Assembly (NCBI GenBank): GCA_003693705.1 | Contig: RBZT01000593.1 | Coordinates: forward strand, 1 to 53,318 | Reading direction: 5' to 3' | Source of the DNA: Polymyxa betae | Lineage: Eukaryota; Endomyxa; Phytomyxea; Plasmodiophorida; Plasmodiophoridae | Length of the DNA stretch: 53,318 nt | Shown: positions 1 to 10,021 of the stretch, in pieces | Layout: each line of letters opens with the position of its first letter | How positions within the stretch are numbered: the first letter of the stretch is position 1 | The notes under the pieces: model-generated | The model's input: only the letters and a program-made list of their open reading frames with translations | Databases searched by the model: none | Told to the model about the DNA's origin: nothing | Program-made: the position numbers and the translations under genes

Positions 1-70
1 CTCTTGTCGTCTTGTTAGTTTCCCCTCATTCAATCAGAAATACTCGCCCAGATTTCGGTATTGTAATAAC

Positions 71-349
71 TTATGAAATTTCATAATCGCTTTTACATTC
101 AATATCTACGAAATACAACTTTACGAATTGGTTATATTCTTCATCATATCTTTTGGCAATCTTCTCTTTATAATTTTTTTCCTTTATTAATTTATAACAT
201 TTCCCAATGATAATACTTTTGCCATCTACAAAATCAATAAAATTAAACTCGTTTTCAAATACTTCTGCCACATTCTCAACCGATTTAAAAAATGATTTCT
301 TGAATGAGACCTTGTATAGTATTTTTTCTTTATAACTGATAATTTCCAT
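71..349 (-). CDS. Small AT-rich orphan ORF, 92 aa
   Basis: A single uninterrupted ORF runs from ATG (347-349) to TAA (71-73). The predicted protein is rich in Lys, Glu, Phe, Ile and Tyr, with no signal peptide, membrane segment or motif that I recognise. Its A+T content is visibly higher than that of the neighbouring genes, and it lacks the short introns seen in most genes here. Directly upstream of the ATG is a perfect 16-bp AT inverted repeat (350-365 / 371-386), which could act as promoter or terminator. The composition recalls small genes of AT-rich DNA viruses or bacteria, but that is only a compositional impression. It may also be a chance ORF in AT-rich DNA. Confidence 0.35.
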   Translation of the reverse strand: MEIISYKEKILYKVSFKKSFFKSVENVAEVFENEFNFIDFVDGKSIIIGKCYKLIKEKNYKEKIAKRYDEEYNQFVKLYFVDIECKSDYEIS

Positions 350-386
350 ATTAAAATAATAATTTAAATAAAATTATTATTTTAAT
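350..386. repeat. Perfect 16-bp AT inverted repeat
   Basis: The left arm 350-365 (ATTAAAATAATAATTT) is the exact reverse complement of 371-386, with a 5-nt spacer. It abuts the start codon of the AT-rich ORF at 71-349. It could form a hairpin or be a symmetric regulatory site. Low complexity makes a chance origin possible. Confidence 0.6.
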
Positions 387-650
387 CTTGAATTGTATGG
401 TATATAAATTATTTACCCAAAACTAAACCAGATGCTCAGTTTAGCCTCGAACTGCTGTCCACGAACCGCCCACTATTAATAACTTATATCGATTGCATAC
501 TATCTATTTACAAGTAGTTATGTATTGTATTCATCCTACTACGGAAGGTAGGACATCACATTTGAGTTTTTTGGTTTTGGATTGATAGGAAAACCATCAA
601 AGAAGTCGGCTAGTTAATCAATACAATTTGATTTTTAGAATAACTGAAGC
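387..650. other. Intergenic stretch, nothing recognised
   Basis: No ORF, RNA gene or repeat could be supported here. It separates the AT-rich ORF (minus) from the SDHAF2-like gene (plus) and probably holds the promoter of the latter. Confidence 0.5.
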
Positions 651-1210
651 ATGAATGCTGTTTGCATATTGAGTAGTACAGAGTACTGTAAGGCTGATTT
701 ACTGAGGCAAGTCGATCTATTCACTTGGAATACATTACATCCTGGAAAACCCGTTTGTCTGAATTTCTAAGAAATCATTTAAACTTCTTCTGACCGCTTA
801 ATATATAGTGACAAGGAAGAAATTCTAGAGGGAAATGGATCACAATTTGTAACTAGGTCGGTGATGTTATCACATCAAGTGCGAGTCAAGCGAGCTATAT
901 GGCGCTGCTGGCAGTTCGGTATGAAAGAAGTCGAGCTGGTTCTTGGCAATTGGGCTGATCGTAATGCACCGTCTCTTGATTCTAATGGATTACAGAATCT
1001 CGAAGCTATTCTTCGTAAGATAATATTCTGCTTGTCGTAAATACTGACACTGATTCGGGTTTAACAGAAGAGAATACAGCAGATATGTTCAGCTGGATTA
1101 ATGGAAATCAAGTGCCTCCAGACCATGTTCGTCAGAATCCTGTCTTTACCAACCTATTAGACTTTTCTCGATCAAGTGTTCCCAAAACTATGAACAGTCA
1201 ACTTCATTGA
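651..1210 (+). CDS. SDHAF2: Probable succinate dehydrogenase assembly factor 2 (SdhE/Sdh5-like)
   Basis: SDHAF2 assists covalent FAD attachment to the SDH flavoprotein in mitochondria. The main exon (about 840-1014) reads RVKRAIWRCWQFGMKEVEL followed by a helical segment. A GTAAGA..AACAG intron lies at 1015-1067, and the final exon contains the motif DMFSWINGNQ and ends at TGA 1208-1210. Order and spacing (basic helix, G-x-x-E, long acidic helix, W-[ST]-x-G, proline) match the SdhE/Sdh5 fold. The usual RGxxE motif here reads FGMKE, so the conserved Arg is missing. A first exon from ATG 651 joined by an intron ending near 840 is my best guess for the N-terminus. The gene converges on DDI1, with 19 bp between the stops. 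Confidence 0.6.
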
Positions 1211-1229
1211 ACTGTTTGACTATTTACAT

Positions 1230-2953
1230 TTAATGAAAAAGCATTCCTGCTGCGAGGTCAACATTTCCATTACAGGCTTCTAATGCGCTGATAGCTTGCT
1301 CTCTTGTGAATCCCAAACCCATTAATGTGCTAATATCATCCTCTTTCACTCGAGCAGAATTCGCTGGAGGGGGTGCTGAGGAAGGCAATATTTGAGAGCC
1401 AGAAGTTGGAGCATGGAGCATTCCTGAGCTACTCGCTGTCGGTGTCCCAGAGGCCGATTTTTGCTCTTCTTCGAACTGTAGCGCGGTTTCAGGGAGCTCC
1501 TAAACGAACAACTGATCATTAGTAAAAGCATTTGGAATGAGACAAATCATTGACATGTTCTTTCAGAAATGGCATCTCGTCTTCTCCAATTCGGAGACAA
1601 TCTTTTTCCAAATCAATACACATTCGATGCTTTTTAAGCATGTCTAATCCCCACTGAACTCGACGTTAGATGTAGATTATACATAGTAATCCTAGCTATT
1701 AATACTAAGAAATCGATATGAAGACTATCTAATACACTGAGTGTGACCGCCAAATAATGTGACCCGAGCTGAATTTCAACATAATGAATCTGAGAACACA
1801 TACAATCATCATTGTTATAGGATTCAAAACCTCTTATCACATACCCGACCGACGATATTGCTGGTTCCAGCGCCACGAGCCACACCTGCGAAACGCCTGT
1901 CCAGCAGATGAACGATTCCAAGACGTTCCGCGCATTGCAACGACATGCTGAGAATAACTCAATCCTCAATTCGCTCCATAAACATAAATGTAATATACAC
2001 GGTCGATTGAGCTCCCGAATCCACCAAGGCGGTCACCTCTTTATTACCCAGACGAAGGTTCACATAAAGCATACACACCTAAACAATTTGTTTGATGCCA
2101 AATAACTTGCAATCAAAGTTGGCTGAACCTTGGAGAATGCTTCTGGGTTGTGTTCGAATGCAGCTTCTAAATTCCTTTGTATATTGGCTTGACGAATCTC
2201 CTAAAAGCAGCGAATATAAGAGCTACTATCATTTCTACAATAGATTCGGAACTTGTTCAATCATTCGTTGATTCTCCTCATTTAAAGGATCTGCTTCTAA
2301 AGCCGCTAAACGTTGAGCTTCCTAGAGACAAATATAAAAATAAAGAAAGTTGCTGCCTTGAACGTTACCTGTACCCGCTGCTGCATAATCATTCTCTGCT
2401 GTTGGATTACCAAATTCTGAAGAGCAATCAGCGAAATGCAAAGCTCAAAGAGGTTTTCGACCTCAAACTCGCTCGTGTTGTCACTCAATGCTGCATGCAA
2501 TAGCGCGGGATTGGTCTAAACATATCGTCAATACTGAATGTTAGACAGCATCGTTGCTATACACGGTTGAGCTCATTCTGAAGCTGAGCATTGTTTTTGA
2601 TCTGATTTCTTAGAGATTGAGCCTGTGCTCTCAACATATCTTCTCCCGAATGCAACATTGAAGGTTGCCTTATGATCTCAGCTTGGAGAAGATCTTCACA
2701 AAAGTAAACAGGTAGGCTGCTCCCAATTGTAAACGCCATTACCGTTGTTGTTAACGTCGATAGCGTTAAGGCGGTCGTTATCGTTTAGTAAACGCCCATT
2801 AAAGTTCAGACTGAGAGATGCAGCAGAAATTCCCCATTGAGCTTCCAGAATGGTCTTGATATCGCTGATTTTCTGATCGTGTTGAACATAAAAAGAGGCA
2901 ATGAGATTGGAATCGTCCTGCATCACAACAGTGATGGGGAATGACTGCGACAT
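1230..2953 (-). CDS. DDI1: DNA-damage-inducible protein 1 homologue (Ubl - retroviral-type aspartyl protease - UBA)
   Basis: DDI1 is a proteasomal shuttle that binds ubiquitinated clients and carries a retropepsin-like protease. An N-terminal ubiquitin-like domain (about residues 1-75) is encoded at 2953-2745. It is followed by a helical STI1-like stretch ([15 protein letters not shown]) and a linker with [13 protein letters not shown]. The protease core LVDSGAQST carries the catalytic Asp, then comes [17 protein letters not shown], and GLDML with the downstream strand. The C-terminus is a UBA domain ([20 protein letters not shown]). I can trace at least seven short introns, one of which splits the codons just after the active-site DSGAQST. 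The 1230-1421 exon carries the UBA and the stop. All domains of the family are present, so it looks functional. Confidence 0.92.
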
Positions 2954-3160
2954 GCCTTAACGAGACAGAATACAGTGGTGGTGATTAGATTGTGAGATAT
3001 GAATCTAATTGTTATCTCAACAAACACTACGGATTGTCACAGAGATCTATGATGTAACATTACATTCTGACATGGGCTAATCCACCTAAGACTAATCATC
3101 ATCACAATGATTATCAAAATAGCATAGCCTTAGTTTATTGCAGCTGCCTCCATTGCTTGA

Positions 3161-5251
3161 TTACGATAGGCGAGGAGCAGGATCCTCAACAAAAGGAATG
3201 TTGATTGGGATGAAACTGAGCCCGTTAATGACAGGAATGATATCATAGTCACTACCAGCCGAAAACCCGGCTAATCTGTACAATTCTACAATGTTGACCT
3301 CATTTAACAACATCATGTCAGTTGAACGAGGATTTTGTGTTGTTGGAGTAGCAGCTTCGTTAACTGTGATTTGAATTTGCCCATATTGGTTACCTGCTAG
3401 AGCAGGATTGCATGATCGAGCATATCTCTCGAGCCTTTCATAGAGCGAGTTTAAAATACCATCATTGATATACCCTGCCTTCAATCCCAAATAAGATTTA
3501 CGCCCCAGAATTCCAGTTGCCTTTAGACGTTGGATTAATTGTTCCCGAGACATGACTGTGTAGCAGATTGACATTGAATTGAATGGGTCGAATTCAGCTT
3601 TGTGCGCTTTGACAGCATTTAAATCTTGGTTCCAAATCCAGAAATCATGCCAAAAGGTAAACCAGTATCCAGCAACTGGATGTGAATCAAAAAAGGCTAA
3701 CCTAACAAGACTTCATTCTTTCATGTAAAAAACGACAGCTTCCAGAAGTACTTTTGGTATAGCATTGCGAGATCATAAGAATGCTTAGATGGAAGCTGCT
3801 GTAATAAAGGGTTTCGCTCACATTGTTGCAAGCATCCCGTCAAAGCATATTGGCTGATATAATCGTTATTGTAGATAAAGTACTGACAGAATAGTCAGAT
3901 TGGTCTAATAGCAGAATCCTTCATGTATAGTTCATTACCCAAAAAGCATATGACATGACAGATTCCTTTCGGTTAAAATCCGACAACCTGAAAGCCCTAT
4001 ACCGATCCATGAGGCTATTAACAGCATTAAGAGAATTAAGTCGGTCAGGTTCGTTCTTGATCCAATTATTGAATAAAAATCTGACAAAATTGACAGAGAC
4101 AGGGTCGTTTACATCAAGACGGTAATCATGAGTAATACCCTAAAACACAGCAATCATTTTTCAGTCCAAATGCTTGTAAAGATAAGGACCAGTTCTAAGG
4201 ACGACAGACAATGGGTCTCATTAGTCCAATGTTTTCCTTCATAATCGACACCAGAACCATCATGATAGCAAAGAGATGGTCGAAATCCATGCGATACATT
4301 TAGTTTCTGTCCAGTGACGGGATCAACCCATTCAGCATCATCTTCTTGTGCAACAGTGAAAATCCCTAAGTTTATATGACATCTAGATAATGAAAATAAT
4401 GGCAGAATACTCACCATTCTTGAATGTAAATAGAACATTAACGGTATATGATTCAGTTCGGGTTTTTCCATTCGAGTCTGTTCTCGTTCTAGTTTTGGTC
4501 TTTTGTTTCGTGCATTGGTAGAAGTGGTACACGTTGGATCCATGCATGGCGCGAAGCATTCGTCGGACCTGACCTTAATTAACAAACCGCTATCAGAATC
4601 TGTTTCATTTACATGTCTTCGACGCATGACTTCTGGTGATAAGTTCATGGCAACAAAATTAGCCAATTGAGCCATAGATTCGGCTTGATCTCGAGCTACA
4701 CCGTTCACAATAGGCGATAAACTAAAAACTGTCTCTTCCTTGGCATCATCAAACACCATCACAACGGTAAACGGAAACGGGACGACATAAGCCCTTCCAA
4801 AATGTGTTGATGAAGTTGATGGGTTTGTCAACCGAGTTTTAGCATTTGTACCCAACTTATAGTTAGATGGAGCCTCAACAACACCATCCCAGAATACATC
4901 AAGTCCACAAATATATCTTGTGATCAATGCAATATCCCGAAGCAGACCTGAATCTGGCTGATGTCGCATATCGATTGCGGCCGCTATATCAGCACGATAT
5001 GAATCAAGCGATTCATGCTGACAGATTGTTATGTTTTCACGATGGCGCTCACAAATCGTGCCTTGAAATCCAAGTAGAAATGGGGGCGAGTTACCATATT
5101 TGTAATCGAGCTGGATCGGACGATACTCCCCTTTGTTCTTTGCTTGGTCTGGGAGACGATATTCAGTGTCTCTAAAGTTGTCATCAGGAGAGGTCAATCG
5201 ATAGAGCTGTAGACTAACTGGGCGAACAGAACGTCCCAGAATTCGTGCCAA
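3161..5251 (-). CDS. Unrecognised protein, about 600 residues, several exons
   Basis: The gene starts at ATG 5249-5251, and a long exon runs to about 4190. A 50-nt intron (GTCCTT..TTTTAG) then joins it to exons at about 4140-3910, 3870-3740 and 3700-3161, ending at TAA 3161-3163. Exon phases agree at the joins I checked, and the fragments read as continuous protein. Visible features are a polar N-terminal half, a Cys-containing segment (CFAPCMDPTCTTS), WVDPVTGQKL, CYHDGSGVDYEGKHWTNETHC, and a C-terminal half rich in Asn, Leu and aromatic residues. There is no obvious signal peptide or transmembrane helix. I do not recognise a family and assign no function. Confidence 0.55.
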
Positions 5252-5381
5252 ATCCGAAGCTTACGAGCTTTTCGAAGCGAAAGAGCATCGTGAAAGACCA
5301 ACCATGTGGAATCATGTTTAGTCAATTTTCTGAGTTGAACTGTTTTTCAGAAATGAACGGAAAAGCAACCCGATTTTTCAC

Positions 5382-6720
5382 TTACATCTGCTGTCGAAAA
5401 TTTCGAATTACAATCTGAACTGGTCCGATGGATTCGACAACCATAACGAAAGCGGCAATAAAGGCAATCGCTGATATTATTTGAGCTATTATATCGAAAG
5501 CTATCGTAGACGAATCGGTTTGACTAGATATTAACCCGATAACAGCGACAAATAGAATCGCAAACCTGTTGATTGTATCGAGCATATCGTCACGACTATG
5601 AATTTAGCTGAGTTTTCACAGAATCACGAAATCACAAAGTATCACTAACGAGCTCAGATAGGGTTTGGTTTTCCAGCACCAAAACGCTATCATATGATCA
5701 GTAAGAGTGATTTCAAATACAATTAAATTACCATAGACCCCCAAAATAAAGATCGTGATGATCGACTGAAAGAGAAGCAAGCGAGATATTGAGCTCATGC
5801 CAACGTTATGTCCAACTTCATTGTTTGCAACCATGATGGCAGTGGGTAGTACGACCAGCGTTTTCATCACCTGCATTCAACAGTTGTACAGAATGGGAAT
5901 AGTGTTTTATAAAGCATTACCATAACAGCAACTTTATGAAAGGCCCATTTGCGCTCATAAGGTTCAAATAGAGATTTGAAAGGACTTGTAGACGCTGCAA
6001 CGTCATCGAGACTGATAATCAATAAACACAGAGTATATTTGGAGTATGGCAAACCATACTAATTCTTATCAGTATATCCGCCTTCACGAGGCAGTCCTTC
6101 CTTATCGAAAAACGAAGGTTGTGGCATGTTGATGGTGATAATTCTATAGAAAAGTATCGGTGTTGGAATAGCAAATACTAACAGAGACAAGACAGCAATA
6201 AAGACTTCGAATCCATGAAATCCTTTATAGCATTGTGAAGAATTCGGGACGAATCGCGTATCGCAAGTAAGAACCTAGATATGGTATATCTTAATCTGTT
6301 ATGGTTGGATAAGCAACACAGATGCTTGCCTGTGCGACATCTCTAACGACAGGAAGAAACAGGGTAGTCAAGATTAATGTGAAAATTTTAATTCGGTTCT
6401 TGTCAACTTCACATAGGTTCAGTAAATGAAATTACAACAATCATTGGTTGCATACAGGAGCTAGCCATATTCCAAGACACAGTTTCTAAGCCGGATACCG
6501 AATCCTGAGGTTGGATTCTTTTCTGCAGTCGATAGAAACTGATGAAGATAACAATAGCAATGATACATTCGATAATATATATAGTGTTTGCTATAGTCGA
6601 TGCATTGGAATTGAACCAACATGAGAAACAGAATGAGAAAAACCCAGAGACTGATCCCCAAAATTTATAAAATCCTGGTGGGAATCTTACCCCTGTTAAA
6701 ACGTCAAATTGCATATAACC
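5382..6720 (-). CDS. Multi-pass membrane protein, multi-exon (C-terminal module of a protist surface/receptor-like protein?)
   Basis: Successive minus-strand exons encode hydrophobic segments: FFSFCFSCWF and YIIECIIAIVIFISF (about 6690-6520), FEVFIAVLSLLVFAIPTPIL (about 6230-6130), SPFKSLFEPYERKW (about 6000-5940), two further helices (5870-5640), and a last exon (5585-5382) with two helices. CDTRFVPNSSQC lies between helices. The order of a Cys-bearing loop, helix, Pro-rich turn and an SPF..L...YE..W motif resembles the terminal membrane module of large surface proteins of various protists; that is an impression from memory. Introns are about 50 nt. The upstream limit is uncertain, and coding may continue into 6765-7278. 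The stop is at 5382-5384. Confidence 0.45.
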
Positions 6721-6730
6721 CTAACCCTAA
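6716..6730. repeat. Short interstitial telomere-type repeat (TAACCC x2)
   Basis: The sequence TAACCCTAACCCTAA equals two TTAGGG units plus TTA on the minus strand. It sits at the 3' end of a probable intron, where TTTAG would act as acceptor. It may be chance or a relic of telomeric repair. Confidence 0.5.
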
Positions 6731-6764
6731 AGACCAACAGATTACCATTTACTAAAACTGATAC

Positions 6765-7278
6765 CTAAATCTCATTTAGCAGATTATATCTCACAACATC
6801 ATGTACTATTAGTACCATCTGCTGAAAATCTCTCATAATCTCAAATTTAACAACATCAAACAAGACTAATGCAGATGATGCTAATCCAGCCAATGCTGGG
6901 TATAGGTCCCTAGTTAATGGGACAATTTCCCCAGTTGCCTGACCAAAGTCCAGCTTGGCGTTGGCGATGGAGCGTACTGCCTCATCCATTTACAGATGCT
7001 ATCTCGAAATAATTTAGAAAATGACAGAAAAAAAATGATTGTCGATTTCAGCCTGTGACGTGAAGAAAGCATTGATGACATGGAATGGTAATGATACAGG
7101 AAGACCAAAATGTAGATATCTACCTGGTACGGACACCATCACATTTGGAGATAAGTTCTTGTCAAGATACCAGTAACCGGATATCTTTCGAAGTTTATCC
7201 CAAATTTTGAACATTAACAAAATTCCGTGTAGCTGCCCTTGTCAGACCTGTATTCATTCTGACGTTCTCCATTTCCAT
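6765..7278 (-). CDS. Possible upstream exons of the membrane-protein gene
   Basis: ATG 7276-7278 opens a short reading (MEMENVRMNT..). Nearby minus-strand open pieces contain the segment ISGYWYLDKNLSPNVMVSVP and a 74-codon ORF at 6765-6989 rich in hydrophobic residues. Short-intron joins can be drawn between them, but the phases are ambiguous and some introns would be only about 34 nt. They may be 5' exons of the neighbouring membrane-protein gene or a separate small gene. No family is recognised. Confidence 0.25.
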
Positions 7279-7739
7279 CTCTGCTACTCACCCAGTGTAT
7301 CTCATTGCATATAAACCGTCTCCAGCCACGTCACCAAAAGGCTGCGCTGTTTCTCACAAATATGGCGGAAGGGCAAACAGGGTTCTCGAATCTATAGTCA
7401 TGTGCCATTGGCCCAGGGGGCGGGATATTGCCTGAAGACCGCTCTTGAAGCGGTGACTAAAGTAGTGGCTGCACAGACAGTAATGGCGAAACGCCCTCTT
7501 CTATAAGTTTGATAATGTTCGACCTGTCTGATGCATATCAGTCTACGTTATTGTAAAGTGAATAAGATTGTCATATTTACTATAATAATGGTTGTAAGTA
7601 CAATTAGTCACAAGTCTATGAATGCTCAATTTAACACCCTGACGTCATTCATTACATTTGATCGTTTAACTCGTCAATAAAACGAATAAGAGAGATTTTG
7701 CAACTACTGCGTGACAATCACCATTTCAAATTGCAATAG
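7279..7739. other. Intergenic region; open plus-strand frame without ATG
   Basis: This lies between two head-to-head genes. One plus-strand frame is open from 7315 to TAA 7504-7506 (about 63 codons, including the segment ALEAVTKVVAAQTVMAKR) but has no early ATG. The sequence is GC-richer than its surroundings. It could be a gene relic or chance. The promoters of aladin and of the minus-strand gene must also lie here. Confidence 0.3.
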
Positions 7740-9520
7740 ATGACCAAGACAAAATCGGAATCCATTCTGCCTGCTCGCCTGAATCGACCTGATCTCGTCT
7801 CCACATGTAATATCTAATAGCTGCCAATGTGGTCGCTTTCTTATTCCATTAATTTTAGTATGTGGCCTAGCTGTGCCCGATTCTCATTCCTACACCGTCG
7901 CCGAATGTAATTTTTCTCTGATAGCAATTGGAAGACGGCAATCGCTGCTAAGCAAGCTCGATGCCAAATCGCTTTCATTGATAACAGATGGTGACGGCTT
8001 GCGATATCAACCGGTTCAATTGCCAGAATGCTTACTAGAAAACGCCAATCCTGGCGATTTTCAACCAATCTTCTCTGTTGATGAAGAAGGGAATCCGGTT
8101 GCTCTACCATCATCTTTCAACACAACCGGTGCTGTATTTTGCTGGCATCCTGTCCTGCCATGGATCGCTGTCGTTCTCCAGAATGGGACTCTGTGCATCT
8201 ATGATATCGAACAGAGATGCTGGCGTCCTATTTCATTGCAAAGAGATGATCAAGCGAACCCAATCGATGTTAAATTCTGCCCGATCCATCCAAACATTAT
8301 TGCTGTTCTTTGTCCTTCACAAGTCTGTTTGTGGCAGCTTTCACCAGGTTTGCTATCTATTTTCAATGCTTTAGCCAGTTATTAATCCACAATTGATAGG
8401 TCATAAAACAGCCTCGCTTCAGATTCTACGTCCTTCAACCTGGAAGCCGGCTTTCCCTGAGCAATATCGTGGGTCATTGAGCTTTAGCTCTTCCGGTCGT
8501 TATCTTGCTTTTGTCTGTGAGAATCAGCCATCCGTTGCTATTTGGGATCTGTCGTCAAGCATCAGCCCTCAGCATTGTGTGCTGAAACAACGATTAAAAT
8601 CACTTTCGTTTGTTCAGTTCTCTCCTAATGGTCGATATTTGGTATGTTTTGTTCAAATTGAATTGATCGTTTGAGCTTATTCCTGTAATAGGTTGCTCTG
8701 TCGTCCTCAATATGTCATTGTATGCTGTTTGCTGCATATTTTTTGAATGAATCCGAGACTGTTTCACAGATATATTATGGGATGCGATCACTTGGGAATG
8801 CATTAGATGGTCTGCAGGAGATTCTCCAGGATCAGCATTGGTATGGCATAATCGCGAGGATCTATTCCTTATGGCTCATTTGTCGTCGTCTTTAATTCAT
8901 TCGTAATATTGACTGGTACCTATTCCGCAAATGCTCATTTTGTCCTGTTTAGTATTAGAGTCTGCCCGGTGGAATGCAATACAGATTTCGATGCATTTCC
9001 TGAGGGGTTGCAGAATCGTCCTTGCTTTGGGGGCAATATTAAGGATATGGCATGGTCTCCAGACTGTCAACGCTTAGCACTGACGTTTACCAATGAACTC
9101 GACAGCTCAGCTTCTATCTCATCAAATTTAATTGCTATTCTTGCTACCAATGTCCAAAAGGATGAGCGAATTAAGTCTGTTATCAATTTATTATCGTTCC
9201 TGTTTTTGATAACCAGACTAATGTTGAATTTTAGATTCACTCCAATTGGGTTTATTCGTGGTCCTTCTTCACGTATTCCTCATGCCTTAAATTCTCCATC
9301 GCGAATAGAGTTTCGTCCATTCTATGATCATGGTGCTTTATTATCTGTGCTTTGGAGTCAAGGACAGATTACCTTCTATCCTTTGCTATATTCGGCAAAA
9401 AATTCTCTAAATTATCAGTCGACTCCAGGGAGATTTTCGAATTTATTACCTACACTAAATGAGAATGAAAATCGGTTATCTCCAGATAACCCGTCATTCA
9501 TGAATAAACCAATATTCTAA
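7740..9520 (+). CDS. AAAS: Aladin, WD40 nucleoporin
   Basis: Aladin is a WD-repeat protein of the nuclear pore scaffold. Exon 1 starts at ATG 7740-7742. A 52-nt intron (7807-7858) leads into the exon with FCWHPVLPWIAVVLQNGTL, a WD blade. Later blades read SGRYLAFVCENQPSVAIWDL, ILLWDAITWECIRWSAGD and DMAWSPDCQRLALTF. The C-terminal blade FRPFYDHGALLSVLWSQGQI has the family's characteristic order 'GFIRGP..FRPFYDHGALLSVLWSQG'. About five short introns are seen. The C-terminal tail is short, ending at TAA 9518-9520. The fit to aladin, rather than a generic WD40 protein, rests on the last two blades. Confidence 0.88.
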
Positions 9521-10021
9521 ATTACTGTTAATTTCAGTGGAATGACAATATCGGCCAAACAGCGTGGTCTGCGTGGATAGTGAGTCAGCGGGTTGCCAAT
9601 TAAAGGTCCCATAACGGTGTCAAGAAATGTTGCGGTTTTATCAGCGTTGATGGTTTGAGGTGTAAAATCATTAAGTCATTGCGGCCATGTTCTAGAGTCA
9701 CGTGAGGTATACATTCAATGCACTTTCACGCGCTACTTGAGCCGCTATATCAATCCGATCTTCTTAGACATACCACCTGGATTTAATGGTGTGTACTGTC
9801 ACCTGGGACCGAACAATTTTGTATGTCGCTGCTTATCATATTTAATTACATCAAATGAAAATCAATCAATTTCATATTGAGATTTGCCTGCTTGAAAACG
9901 TTTCGCTGTGTACTACTGACAATCATGTTGTGGTCCTTGGGTTTGTCATTAGAAAGAAACAATACTGTCCGTATGTTTTGATATTCGATCCTGTGCACTT
10001 CACAGTCATAGCGCTTCTTTA
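9521..10021. other. Intergenic region with competing open frames on both strands
   Basis: On the minus strand the stretch 9700-9530 reads as protein (TATFLDTVMGPLIGNPLTHY..., stop near 9530), and a longer minus ORF lies at 9846-10088. On the plus strand 9661-9881 is open with Cys/His-rich sequence (HCGHVLES...). Neither has a clear start or family. A small multi-exon gene on either strand is possible. The far end overlaps the start of GnT-I. Confidence 0.3.

Noticed and set aside
1634-1969. Minus 111-codon ORF as a separate protein
   Set aside because: It covers real exons of DDI1 in the wrong frame plus its introns; the spliced DDI1 frame explains the region.
7430-7480. tRNA-like hairpin (GACCGCTCTTGAAGCGGTGAC)
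   Set aside because: Only a short stem-loop; no TPsiC or acceptor arms fit a tRNA.
8600-8803. Minus ORF of 67 codons opposite aladin
   Set aside because: It lies across coding exons and an intron of aladin, and its sequence has no gene-like features.
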